Shown here piece after piece: positions 25,811 through 34,207 of a stretch of DNA of 37,561 nt. The DNA is from an uncultured Bacillota bacterium (GTDB lineage: Bacteria > Bacillota > Clostridia > Christensenellales > UBA1242). How positions within the stretch are numbered: position 1 is the first letter of the stretch; each line of letters opens with the position of its first letter. The position numbers and the translations under genes were made by a program. The stretch lies in the NCBI GenBank assembly GCA_949289785.1, contig CASEOW010000037.1, positions 1-37,561 on the forward strand, in the 5' to 3' direction. The notes under the pieces are model-generated. The model had not been told where the DNA came from. It saw only the letters and a list, made by a program, of their open reading frames with translations, and did not search any database.

Positions 25811-27295
25811 TTATCTTTCTCTTTCAAAAATCTTCTTTATTTTTTTATTATTATTTATTTCATAAGCTGATTTTTTTTTAAGAAAATTATATACAACATC
25901 AAAGTCACTGTAAGGAATTTTCTTACCCTTTATATCTTGATATTCTTCAGCACCTTTTCCTGCGATTATAATTATTTGTCCTTCTGAATAGTTGCGAAGA
26001 GCAAATTCAATTGCTTTTTTTCTATTTTCTATTACTTTACAAGGTTTAACTAACCCTTGTTCAATATCTAACAAAATATCATAAGGGTCTTCAAATCTAG
26101 GATTATCACTAGTCAAAACAACATAGTCTGCAAACTTTGAAGCAATCTCCCCCATAATAGGTCTTTTTAATTTATCTCTATTTCCTCCACACCCAAAGAC
26201 AACTACAATTTCTTGATTTTGGGCAAGTTCGCGAGTGGTTTCTATTACTTTTTGTAGACCATCAGGAGTATGAGCATAATCAATTATAACATTAGTGTCT
26301 TTATAATTAATAACATTATATCTTCCGGGAACCATGGTTAAAGATTTTAAACCATCTTGAATTTGATTTATATTTAAGCCCAATAATTTACAAACACCTA
26401 TGCAAGCAATAGCATTTTCAATGTTATATTTACCTATTAAATTTGTGTCAATAGGATACTCTCTATCGTTATTTATGAGTGTAAAAGTAGAACCATTCAA
26501 ATTTGTTTTTATATCTTTAGCTTTATAAGAACCATTTTCTATACCATAACTTAATAATGGCATTTTATTATACAAAACAAGTTTTTTGCAATAATCATCA
26601 CCTAAATGAACAAGTCCAAATTTTGCATGTTTTCCATCAAAGAGTTTATATTTAGCTTTAGCGTAATTATCCATGTTTTTAAAAAAATCTAAATGGTCTT
26701 CAGTAATATTTGTAAGAACACCTATTTCAAAATTAATTCCAGAAAGTTTATCTAAAGCTAAAGCATGAGCTGACGCTTCCATAACTGCATACTCACAATC
26801 CTCTTTTACCATTTCTTTAAAAAGTTTATGTAAATCATAAGGATCTGGAGTAGTTAAATTTGTAGAATATTTTTTGCCATTTATATAAGCACCAAGTGTG
26901 CCAATAAGTCCTACTTTTTTTCCATTAAAAGTTAAAACTTGATAAATAGCATTAGTAGTAGTAGTTTTACCATTAGTTCCAGTTACAGCAACAATTTTCA
27001 ATTTTTCACAAGCTCTATCAAAATAATTTTTGCAAATTAAAGAATAACTTTCTCTTGCATTCGATACTTTTATAATCTTATCGCCACTTTTTTCATCGCT
27101 AATAATACACTTACAACCATTATTTATAGCTTCCTCAATGTAATCATTTCCATTAAATTTGTCGCCTTTAAGAGCAACAAAAATATCACCTTGCTCAACA
27201 TTTTTTGAATTTATTTTTATATCTTTAACATTTTCATTTAAATCAATGGGAATTTCTTGAACAGGGACATCTATAAGTAATTCTTTTAACTTCAT
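25811..27295 (-). CDS. murE: UDP-MurNAc-L-Ala-D-Glu:meso-diaminopimelate ligase MurE
   Basis: MurE adds the third amino acid of the stem peptide. The ATP loop TGTNGKTT is at about 105-112; TTPDP near 148-152 contacts the substrate, and HTPDGL is at 342-347. The amino-acid motif DNPR at 397-400 is the form that selects meso-diaminopimelate rather than lysine, so the wall should be of meso-DAP type. The length of 494 aa is normal with a Lys/Asn-rich tail of about 20 residues. AGGAG lies upstream of the ATG. It follows ddl after 152 bases. Confidence 0.97.
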   Translation of the reverse strand: MKLKELLIDVPVQEIPIDLNENVKDIKINSKNVEQGDIFVALKGDKFNGNDYIEEAINNGCKCIISDEKSGDKIIKVSNARESYSLICKNYFDRACEKLKIVAVTGTNGKTTTTNAIYQVLTFNGKKVGLIGTLGAYINGKKYSTNLTTPDPYDLHKLFKEMVKEDCEYAVMEASAHALALDKLSGINFEIGVLTNITEDHLDFFKNMDNYAKAKYKLFDGKHAKFGLVHLGDDYCKKLVLYNKMPLLSYGIENGSYKAKDIKTNLNGSTFTLINNDREYPIDTNLIGKYNIENAIACIGVCKLLGLNINQIQDGLKSLTMVPGRYNVINYKDTNVIIDYAHTPDGLQKVIETTRELAQNQEIVVVFGCGGNRDKLKRPIMGEIASKFADYVVLTSDNPRFEDPYDILLDIEQGLVKPCKVIENRKKAIEFALRNYSEGQIIIIAGKGAEEYQDIKGKKIPYSDFDVVYNFLKKKSAYEINNNKKIKKIFERER

Positions 27296-27447
27296 ATAAA
27301 AGCTCCTAATTATTTTATAATTATTTAAAATAGTCCATTTATGATTTAAAGAAAAATAAACTTAATTTATAAAATTTTTATATATTTTTGTCATTTTTAA
27401 CAAATTATTATAAAAACTTATTAAATTTTAAATTATTTTTACATACA

Positions 27448-28563
27448 TTATCTAAATTTATATTTTAAATGGTCAGACATGTCGATAAATTTTTGTATAG
27501 CTTCACTATTAAATTTATATAAAATTTTATTAGATTGATTAAATCTATCGACTCCTTCCTCTATTATTGTAGTCAAAATATCATTAAAAGGTGAATCAAA
27601 TAAATTACATGAAAGTGAACCAGGAATATTATTTAATTCATTAACATATAAAATATCTTCTTTTTCATCATAAAGAAAATCAACACGAACAATACCAAAA
27701 CAATCTAAACATTTATAACTTTTTTCTGCAAGTTTTTTTAAACTAACTTCAAGCTTTTTAGATATTTCTTTTTCTTGATAATCTTTATTTTCTATATATT
27801 TTTGATCAAAAGTATAAAATTTTCCTTTACTTATTTCAATAGCTTTACTTGTCATGTAGTTGCCACTAGATTTAAAAACAGCAACACAAAATTCTCTGGC
27901 TTTATTTATATATTTTTCAACTAAAACTTTATCATCATAAATAAAAGCATTTTCTATCATACTTTCAATGTCTTTTTGGTTTTCACAAATATTTATTCCT
28001 ACGCTACTTCCAAGACGGGCAGGTTTTATTATACATGGAAATTTAATAGATTTAGAAATTTTATTAATTATTGATATTTTATTTTCCTTATATTCACATT
28101 TGTTAAATTGAACATATGCTGGAGTGTTAATACTAGAACTTTTCAAAATAACTTTAGTTAAAACTTTATCCATTACAATAGAGGATGAAACAACAGATGA
28201 ACTTGTGTATGGAATTTGAGAAAGTTCCAAAAGACCTTGCAATGTTCCATCTTCTCCACCATGTCCATGATTGCATAATAGGGCACAATCAATTTTTATT
28301 CTTTTTTTAATTGTTTTGTTTTTATATAAAATTATTTCTCCTTTACCTAACTCAAAAGTTACATTAAGACATTTTTTTTCGTTAAACGATAAATAACTTT
28401 TAGCAAATTTAAGTTTTTCTCCATATAAAAATTTTCCATTCGCTGTCATATAAATAGGAAATATTTTATAATTTTTTAAATTTTGCATGACTTGCAAAGC
28501 AGTAATAATCGATATATCATGTTCTACACTTTTTCCACCAAAAAATACAGCAATATTTTTCAT
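27448..28563 (-). CDS. ddl: D-alanine-D-alanine ligase
   Basis: An ATP-grasp enzyme that joins two D-Ala for addition by MurF. The N-terminus FFGGKSVEHDIS carries the Glu that binds the first D-Ala. ATP-grasp motifs are IIKPARLGSSVGI and VNELNNIPGSL (metal ligands). The omega-loop region FYTFDQKY resembles D-Ala-D-Ala enzymes (FYDYEAKY in E. coli DdlB), not D-Ala-D-Lac ligases, so normal pentapeptide ends are expected. It is 371 aa. GGAG precedes the ATG. It is downstream of murF, which uses its product. Confidence 0.95.
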   Translation of the reverse strand: MKNIAVFFGGKSVEHDISIITALQVMQNLKNYKIFPIYMTANGKFLYGEKLKFAKSYLSFNEKKCLNVTFELGKGEIILYKNKTIKKRIKIDCALLCNHGHGGEDGTLQGLLELSQIPYTSSSVVSSSIVMDKVLTKVILKSSSINTPAYVQFNKCEYKENKISIINKISKSIKFPCIIKPARLGSSVGINICENQKDIESMIENAFIYDDKVLVEKYINKAREFCVAVFKSSGNYMTSKAIEISKGKFYTFDQKYIENKDYQEKEISKKLEVSLKKLAEKSYKCLDCFGIVRVDFLYDEKEDILYVNELNNIPGSLSCNLFDSPFNDILTTIIEEGVDRFNQSNKILYKFNSEAIQKFIDMSDHLKYKFR

Positions 28564-28621
28564 TATTTCTCCTTTTTTATTATTAAAATTAATAAAACCA
28601 ATTATTATTTTTTTTAACTTA

Positions 28622-28659
28622 TATATAAAAAATCATAAAAATTAATCATTTTTTATATA
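28622..28659 (-). terminator. AT-only hairpin between murF and ddl
   Basis: Arms TATATAAAAAAT (28622-28633) and ATTTTTTATATA (28648-28659) pair over 12 bp with a 14-base loop. No clean T tail follows on the minus strand, so it may be a weak terminator or chance. Confidence 0.3.
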
Positions 28660-28720
28660 AAAATATGTCGAAAATACTAAATTATCTAAATAATTATATC
28701 AATAAAAATTTTTAAGCACA

Positions 28721-30142
28721 TTACTTATAATTATCAGGAAGGTCATTTTCATATAAAATCGCACAACCATGAACTATCAACTTTTTCAAAATTTCTTGTT
28801 GTTTTTTTCTGTTATTTGCAAAAAATATTTTTTCTTTTGACATATTATGTGAAATGGCACCAGAAAGAATATAATTTTTATTAGTGTCGTTACAAATAAT
28901 TAAATAATCTGCATGGTCTGCAATTAGTGTTCCAATTTCAAAATTAATTTGAGATTGACAAGAACCAAGTTCTACTATACCGGGGGTTATAACTATTTTT
29001 ACCCCTTTAAAATTGCTTAAAACTTCAAGAGCTTGTCGAAAACCAACAATATTACTGTTATAAGAATCGTCAAGTATAGTCATTAGATTATTTTTTATAA
29101 GTTCTAACCTATGCTTAGTAGGCTCAAGTGAAAATATTGCTGATTGAATATCGTCTAGTGAAACACCTAATTTGTAAGCTAAAGCACTTGCAGTAACAAT
29201 ATTATCAATGTTACTTCGACCTAGTAATCTAGTTTTAACTTTTATTTTTTTATTATCAATTATTAAATCAAATCGACTCCCATTTTCATCTACTTCAATA
29301 TTTTCACTATAAGCAAAAGAGTTATCTTGACAAGTCAAAAATTTATTTTCTAAAGGACACTTATTAAATAATTTTTTAGTATTCTCGCTATCACCATTAA
29401 ATATAATCAGACCTTCATTATCCATATTTTCAACAAGTTCATATTTAGTATCTTCAACAGTTTTTATATTTTTAAAAGTATCAAGATGTTGAGGTCCTAT
29501 AGTTGTAATGATTGAATGGTCAGGTTTTACTATTTGACATAATTTTTTTATATCATCTTTATGTCTTGCGCCCATTTCTGCAATTAAAATATCGTGATCA
29601 TCTAAATTATTTAATATAGTTTTCACTAGTCCCATTTCAGTATTGTAATTTTTAGGAGTAGGGCAAACTTTATAAACTTTTTCTAAAATGGTTGTCAAAA
29701 TATTTTTTGTAGAAGTTTTTCCATAACTTCCTGTTATAGCAATTTTAACAACACTTAATTTTTTTAATTTTATTTTTGCTTTTTTGATATACAAAAGTTT
29801 AATTAATTTTTCAATAGGTAAATTGATATAATGGCATAAAGCAACTAATAAAGGACAACATAAAAGAATAATAATAACATCAAGTGCTCTTAAAAAAGGA
29901 TTTTTAATAAAATATATTACAATGAAAAATAATAGAAAAGAAACTATGAAAAAGGTTATAATTAATCTTATTAATCTTTTGGTAAATTTTAAATTATTTT
30001 TTTTACCAAAAGCCAAAGCAAACTCAAAAACATCTTTTAAATATGACGAAATGACATAACCATTAAGTTGATATGTTTTAAGAAAAAAGTAACTTTCGCA
30101 AATGAACAATAATTCACATAAACATATGCACAAATATAGCAT
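28721..30142 (-). CDS. murF: Membrane-anchored MurF-type Mur ligase
   Basis: MurF adds D-Ala-D-Ala to UDP-MurNAc-tripeptide. The central ATPase domain is clear: ITGSYGKTSTK at 136-146, NTEMG, EMGARHKDDI and the later DDSYNSN motif typical of MurF, then a C-terminal ligase domain (473 aa). The N-terminal UDP-binding domain of ordinary MurF is absent. Residues 1-130 instead hold three hydrophobic segments (about 1-21, 56-79, 86-105) with short basic links, so the enzyme should be in the membrane. The ATG is the base right after the hydrolase stop codon, with GGGAGG five bases before, so the two are cotranscribed. No other murF is in the window. It might have a changed substrate, such as a lipid-linked precursor. 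Confidence 0.85.
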   Translation of the reverse strand: MLYLCICLCELLFICESYFFLKTYQLNGYVISSYLKDVFEFALAFGKKNNLKFTKRLIRLIITFFIVSFLLFFIVIYFIKNPFLRALDVIIILLCCPLLVALCHYINLPIEKLIKLLYIKKAKIKLKKLSVVKIAITGSYGKTSTKNILTTILEKVYKVCPTPKNYNTEMGLVKTILNNLDDHDILIAEMGARHKDDIKKLCQIVKPDHSIITTIGPQHLDTFKNIKTVEDTKYELVENMDNEGLIIFNGDSENTKKLFNKCPLENKFLTCQDNSFAYSENIEVDENGSRFDLIIDNKKIKVKTRLLGRSNIDNIVTASALAYKLGVSLDDIQSAIFSLEPTKHRLELIKNNLMTILDDSYNSNIVGFRQALEVLSNFKGVKIVITPGIVELGSCQSQINFEIGTLIADHADYLIICNDTNKNYILSGAISHNMSKEKIFFANNRKKQQEILKKLIVHGCAILYENDLPDNYK

Positions 30143-30865
30143 CTATTCCTCCCAAAAATTTTGCATTAAACGCACGCATTGATAGGGCGCATCTAAAAAC
30201 GCAAAGTGACCAGCATTTTTAATCAATACGAGTTTTGAATTTTTAATTTTTTTGTTTAATTTTTTTGCCATAAAAACAGGTGTTTCTTTATCTTTAGTTC
30301 CCCATATAATAAGAGTTTTACATTTTATACGACATAGATAATCATCTAAAAAAGTGTTAACTACATTTTTAAATGTCTTTTGCATTTCAGGGGATAGAGA
30401 TAAATAATCTTTTGAGCCCATGTTAAGAGTGCTTAGACCTAATTTTTTACAAACTTTATATTTGTAAATTTTGTAATAATATTTTATAGAGCGTTTTGGT
30501 TTTAATCCTGCACTATCAATTAATATGCATGAATGAACATATTTGCAACTAATAGCACTTAAAATAATAGAAATTCTGCCACCAAAAGAATGACCAACTA
30601 GATTGACTTCAACTAATCTCAAATGTTCAAATAAACTCATTAGCATTTGTGCATATGTGAATATTGTATAATCATGCGAAAGCAAACTACTTTTTCCAAA
30701 TGGAGGAAAATCTATAACTAAAAATGATTTTTGAGGAAATTTATTTATAATTTCTTTAAAAACTTCACTATTACTCCCCCAACCGTGCAATAATACAATC
30801 GGGCGTTTATTTTTTTTATGATAAAATTTGTAATAAATTTTTGTGCCATTATATGAATAATACAT
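30143..30865 (-). CDS. Alpha/beta hydrolase coupled to murF
   Basis: A 240-aa alpha/beta-hydrolase-fold protein. The oxyanion loop LHGWG is at 26-30, the nucleophile elbow GHSFGG at 91-96 gives Ser93, the acid is Asp192 in WGTKDKETP, and His220 in NAGHFAFLD completes the triad, so it is probably active. There is no signal peptide; it is cytosolic or peripheral. A Tyr/Lys-rich cap region lies at about 126-150. The substrate is unknown; the direct junction with murF hints at a cell envelope role but does not prove it. It seems to be the first gene of the murF-ddl group. No good ribosome site precedes the ATG at 30865. Confidence 0.88.
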   Translation of the reverse strand: MYYSYNGTKIYYKFYHKKNKRPIVLLHGWGSNSEVFKEIINKFPQKSFLVIDFPPFGKSSLLSHDYTIFTYAQMLMSLFEHLRLVEVNLVGHSFGGRISIILSAISCKYVHSCILIDSAGLKPKRSIKYYYKIYKYKVCKKLGLSTLNMGSKDYLSLSPEMQKTFKNVVNTFLDDYLCRIKCKTLIIWGTKDKETPVFMAKKLNKKIKNSKLVLIKNAGHFAFLDAPYQCVRLMQNFWEE

Positions 30866-30967
30866 ATTATTTTTTTATGAAATATTTTTCTTTATTGTTA
30901 TCAAAATTGAATTTTTATAATAAAATAAAGAAAAATTGCTTTTTTTTAAAAAAAATTAAAAAATATT

Positions 30968-30995
30968 TTGACTTTTTTACAAAAAATTGTATTAT
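30968..30995 (+). promoter_or_regulatory. Probable promoter of spoVG
   Basis: TTGACT (30968-30973) and TATTAT (30990-30995), spacing 16. The leader would be about 80 bases. I searched for a sigma-H promoter, which drives spoVG in Bacillus, and saw none that fits. Confidence 0.42.
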
Positions 30996-31083
30996 ATATC
31001 TAAGTCATTATAAAAAGCATATTAGTGTTTACTTGAATTATTTTAGGTGGCTGAATTTTAACTAAAAGGATGGTATACATAAG

Positions 31084-31362
31084 TTGAAAATTACAGATGT
31101 TAGAATCAGACTTAAAGATGAAGAAAAACTCAAAGCAGTTTGTTCAATCACTATTGATGAATGTTTTGTAGTTCATGACATCAAAGTCATTGCTGGTAAA
31201 GAGGGTCTTTTCATTTCTATGCCAAGCAAAAAAAGTGCAGATGGAAGCCATAAGGACATTGCTCATCCAATCAAAACTGAAACAAGAGAAGAAATTAAAT
31301 CTGCTGTTTTAGGAGCTTACGATTCAGCATTAAAAGAAAAACAAGAAACACCTGCTGAATAA
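31084..31362 (+). CDS. spoVG: SpoVG family nucleic-acid-binding regulator
   Basis: A 92-aa SpoVG. The N-terminus KITDVRIRLKDEEKLKAVCSITID and the middle SMPSKKSADGSHKDIAHPI are family hallmarks. SpoVG binds RNA and DNA and affects spore cortex formation, division timing and other processes. The start is a TTG at 31084 that follows AAAGGATGG by about ten bases; the nearby ATG inside that site is out of frame. TTG may limit translation. It is divergent from the hydrolase-murF operon and convergent with ypeB, sharing a terminator. Confidence 0.96.
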   Translation: MKITDVRIRLKDEEKLKAVCSITIDECFVVHDIKVIAGKEGLFISMPSKKSADGSHKDIAHPIKTETREEIKSAVLGAYDSALKEKQETPAE

Positions 31363-31400
31363 AATCAAATCTTTTATTTAATCTTTAGAAAACAAAAAAA

Positions 31401-31428
31401 AATAGGCTTAAATTTTAAGTCTATTTTT
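31401..31428. terminator. Bidirectional terminator between spoVG and ypeB
   Basis: Ten-bp arms AATAGGCTTA (31401-31410) and TAAGTCTATT (31416-31425) with one G-T pair, flanked by A residues left and eight T residues right. Confidence 0.8.
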
Positions 31429-31442
31429 TTTATCTAATAAAT

Positions 31443-32828
31443 TTACATTAAAAGACTACCTTCATCTGTATTTATAACTTTAAGAACATTTTCCAAGATT
31501 CCATCTTGAACATTGTAATAAAAGTAGAATGTATTTTCGCTGTCTGTAGCTTGAACTTCTATACAGACTACTTCCCTATTATAATCAAGTGGAACAAGAG
31601 CATATCTTGAAGAAACAATTTCAAATTTATCAGGAACTTTAGCTTTTGCTTCAGTTTCCGTAAAACTTCCTTTACTTAAATTTCTAGAAGTATGATTAGT
31701 AAAATATGAAGTGGCATCATATCCAACAATAGTTCCGCTAACTAAGTTTACTTTTACTTTAACTAAATCTGGATATAAAACAATATTTTTACTTGTTGGT
31801 GCAATATTAAGATAAACATCATTATCTAATGTATCAGACCAAACAATAACCCCATTTTCTATACCATTTATAGAAGCAAATTCTAAAGCAATTTTGCTTG
31901 CTTGTTCAAAATCTATTGAATGCAAACCATTAAGACCAGCACCACTAACAGTTAAAATATTTCCACCTTGTTGAGTCATCTGAACATAAAGTTTTTCTTC
32001 TGTAGAATTAGTAACTCTAAAATTATAAGTATTAAATCTACCTTCAGTATTTCCTACATATTCAATACTTGCACCATCTTTAAAATTTTTAAGAACTTTA
32101 TCTTGAGCATCTTCTTTAGAAATGTTTTCCCCACTTAAACCTTTTATTTTGCTATTAACAACAGAATCAGAGAAAGGGCCATCATAAATCATTGTAGGAT
32201 ATTCAACATTATTGTTTTTAAGACTAGCAAGCGTTCTAGAGAATTCGTTCGAATCTGTATCTATATTCATGCTCGCATCTAATATTACATAACCCTTATC
32301 TAGTTTTCTAGCAAAATCGTTTAATTGAGTTTTTAAGGCATCAACAGTTTGTTCAACATTTTGTAGCGTTTCTAAATCATCTTGAGAAAGTTCACCGCCC
32401 TTTGCTAATTTATCTGCTAAAGTAGTGGTATAACCAGAAATTTGATTTACAAGTTTTACAGTTTCTTCAATGTCATTTTGGCTTAAAGGTAACGAAGCTA
32501 TTGAAATTTCTGCTTCTGAGGCATTAGAAGAAGCTTCTAAAAGTAATTTTCTTTGATAATCAGAAGAAGTTGAATTGTTTAATTTAGAAAGTTTATTATC
32601 AAGATTATTAACGCTATCCAACAAACTATAAAAATTACTTTCATAAACATTTTCAAGTTGATTTTGATATTTCATACTATTAGATTGACTAATACCAAAA
32701 CCTATAGCAAATCCTGTTGTAGATAACGCAAGCAAAGCAGTTGTTATAGAAAGTGTTGTAATTATTTTATTTTTCTTTTTATCATGCTTGTTATTACTAG
32801 AAAGCATGCTTTGATTTTTATTTTCCAT
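31443..32828 (-). CDS. ypeB: Germination protein YpeB
   Basis: YpeB protects and positions SleB in the dormant spore. After a polar lead (ENKNQSMLSSNNKHDKKKNK) there is one membrane/signal helix at about 23-45, a helical region to about 180, and then PepSY-like YpeB C-terminal domains (SKEDAQDKVLKNFKDG, LHSIDFEQASKIALEFAS, SFTETEAKAKVP). I choose the ATG at 32828: GGAGG sits five bases upstream and it lies 11 bases after sleB. In-frame codons further up overlap sleB without a ribosome site. The product is 461 aa. The sleB-ypeB pair is the usual arrangement. Confidence 0.93.
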   Translation of the reverse strand: MENKNQSMLSSNNKHDKKKNKIITTLSITTALLALSTTGFAIGFGISQSNSMKYQNQLENVYESNFYSLLDSVNNLDNKLSKLNNSTSSDYQRKLLLEASSNASEAEISIASLPLSQNDIEETVKLVNQISGYTTTLADKLAKGGELSQDDLETLQNVEQTVDALKTQLNDFARKLDKGYVILDASMNIDTDSNEFSRTLASLKNNNVEYPTMIYDGPFSDSVVNSKIKGLSGENISKEDAQDKVLKNFKDGASIEYVGNTEGRFNTYNFRVTNSTEEKLYVQMTQQGGNILTVSGAGLNGLHSIDFEQASKIALEFASINGIENGVIVWSDTLDNDVYLNIAPTSKNIVLYPDLVKVKVNLVSGTIVGYDATSYFTNHTSRNLSKGSFTETEAKAKVPDKFEIVSSRYALVPLDYNREVVCIEVQATDSENTFYFYYNVQDGILENVLKVINTDEGSLLM

Positions 32829-32839
32829 TTTGACCTCCA

Positions 32840-33532
32840 TTATATTGCAAACACATGCTTGCCAATAGTAACTACTGTCTTTCTTGACCATATCCAAGAA
32901 CTTGTGGCAGTGGCAGGATTATAATAATACAAGCAACCATAAGTAGGGTCCCATCCATTAAGAGCATCTTGCGCTGCTTTATAAGCTGTATCATTAGGTG
33001 TCAAATTAATTTGTCCATCACTAACAGCTGTAAAAGCATAAGGCTGATAAATAACTCCTGCAATTGTATTTGGGAATGATGCACTTTTAACACGATTAAG
33101 TATCACTGCAGCAACAGCAACCTGACCTTCATAAGGTTCTCCTCTAGCTTCGGCGTAAACACACTTAGCAAGTAAGTACAAATCACTTGAAGACTGACTA
33201 CTAGAAGAAGTAGACGAAGATGACGATAAAGTCATTCCTAAAGCAGCAGCTGTCTTAGGCCCTACAATACCATCTACTGTAAGCCCATTTTTTCTTTGAA
33301 AATATTTTACAGCTTCCTTAGTTTTAGATCCATAAATACCATCAATATTTCCTTTATAGTATCCCCATCTTTTTAATTTTGTTTGAACTGTTTTGTTCTC
33401 AGCAGTAGTTAAAGCAATAGAAATTTCATTTACATTTTTGTTAAAATTTTCACTTACTCCGAAACCTACTCCCGCCATAATAAATGAAAAAATAAATAAA
33501 AATGATATCATAACTATTATTCTTTTGTTCAT
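32840..33532 (-). CDS. sleB: Spore cortex-lytic enzyme SleB
   Basis: SleB is the lytic transglycosylase that cuts muramic-delta-lactam cortex at germination. A signal peptide covers residues 1 to about 25. A peptidoglycan-binding domain follows (VQTKLKRWGYYKGNIDGIYG, about 49-98), then a Ser-rich linker (103-116) and the Hydrolase_2 catalytic domain with YAEARGEPYEGQVAVAAVILNR, where Glu128 is the expected catalytic acid. It is 230 aa. AAGGGGG precedes the ATG, 11 bases after spoIIR. Confidence 0.96.
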   Translation of the reverse strand: MNKRIIVMISFLFIFSFIMAGVGFGVSENFNKNVNEISIALTTAENKTVQTKLKRWGYYKGNIDGIYGSKTKEAVKYFQRKNGLTVDGIVGPKTAAALGMTLSSSSSTSSSSQSSSDLYLLAKCVYAEARGEPYEGQVAVAAVILNRVKSASFPNTIAGVIYQPYAFTAVSDGQINLTPNDTAYKAAQDALNGWDPTYGCLYYYNPATATSSWIWSRKTVVTIGKHVFAI

Positions 33533-33543
33533 ATATTTCCCCC

Positions 33544-34065
33544 TTAGAATACACTTTTAATTATGTCCCAAATTCGCGAAATATATACAACATTGTCAGA
33601 TTTTTGTGTTTTTGTAAAGCAAAATGCTGGAAATACAATACACCACCAATTATTTCCTTCTGCTTCCCCAAGCTCCAGTATTAGGGCATCATAATAACCT
33701 TCTTCCAAAGTAATATTTTCATAAGTCCTTGTTGGAAAATATTCATTAGATAATTTAGCGTTGCTAGAATAACTGAAACCTTCATTATGTAATACATTAT
33801 CAGCAATATTTTCTATAAATAAAAAATTATCTTGTATAACCTTTTTAGCTTGAGAAAAAGAAGTAATTTCACTTAATAAAGGTATAAGTCCTTCAACAAT
33901 CTCATCTTTGACTTTATATTTTACTTCTTGATCCTGAACAGAATTAGAATTAGCTCTTATATGTATTCTTAAATATTCAACTTCAGTTTTAGGTTGATTT
34001 AAAGGGACAAATAAAAATATAAGCGCTATACAAATAATAGAAAGAACTGCAATTATGTATTTCAT
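33544..34065 (-). CDS. spoIIR: Stage II sporulation signalling protein SpoIIR
   Basis: SpoIIR is made in the forespore, secreted across the septum and activates SpoIIGA. Residues 1 to about 22 form a signal segment. Then come the family motifs LRIHIRANSNSVQDQEVKYKVKD (32-54) and EGYYDALILELGEAEGNNWWC, ending with a CFTK segment. At 173 aa it is shorter at the C-terminus than the Bacillus protein (about 224 aa), as in other clostridia. AGAGG precedes the ATG. It leads the spoIIR-sleB-ypeB group, although in Bacillus these are separate units. No clear sigma-F promoter could be found upstream. Confidence 0.94.
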   Translation of the reverse strand: MKYIIAVLSIICIALIFLFVPLNQPKTEVEYLRIHIRANSNSVQDQEVKYKVKDEIVEGLIPLLSEITSFSQAKKVIQDNFLFIENIADNVLHNEGFSYSSNAKLSNEYFPTRTYENITLEEGYYDALILELGEAEGNNWWCIVFPAFCFTKTQKSDNVVYISRIWDIIKSVF

Positions 34066-34118
34066 TAAAACCTCTTTTCAATAAATATGGTTGACTAAAA
34101 ATTAATATAAAAACAAAA

Positions 34119-34144
34119 AAAATAGGCAAAAAATTGCCTATTTT
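34119..34144 (-). terminator. Terminator after the SipL-like gene
   Basis: Perfect 11-bp arms AAAATAGGCAA (34119-34129) and TTGCCTATTTT (34134-34144) with a four-A loop and a further A run to the left (T tail on the minus strand). It separates the gene from spoIIR. Confidence 0.85.
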
Positions 34145-34207
34145 ATATAAATTTGTAAATTATTATTGATTTTAATTAATTTATAACATAATTATTTACT
34201 TATAAAA

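Noticed and set aside
30841..31065. Plus-strand ORF of 74 codons between the hydrolase and spoVG
   Set aside because: It starts inside the opposite gene, is made of Phe/Lys/Asn/Tyr runs, lacks a ribosome site and spans the spoVG promoter.
33533..33600. Sigma-G promoter directly before sleB
   Set aside because: A CATAATTA is present but there is no matching -35 at the proper distance, and the region codes for the end of spoIIR.
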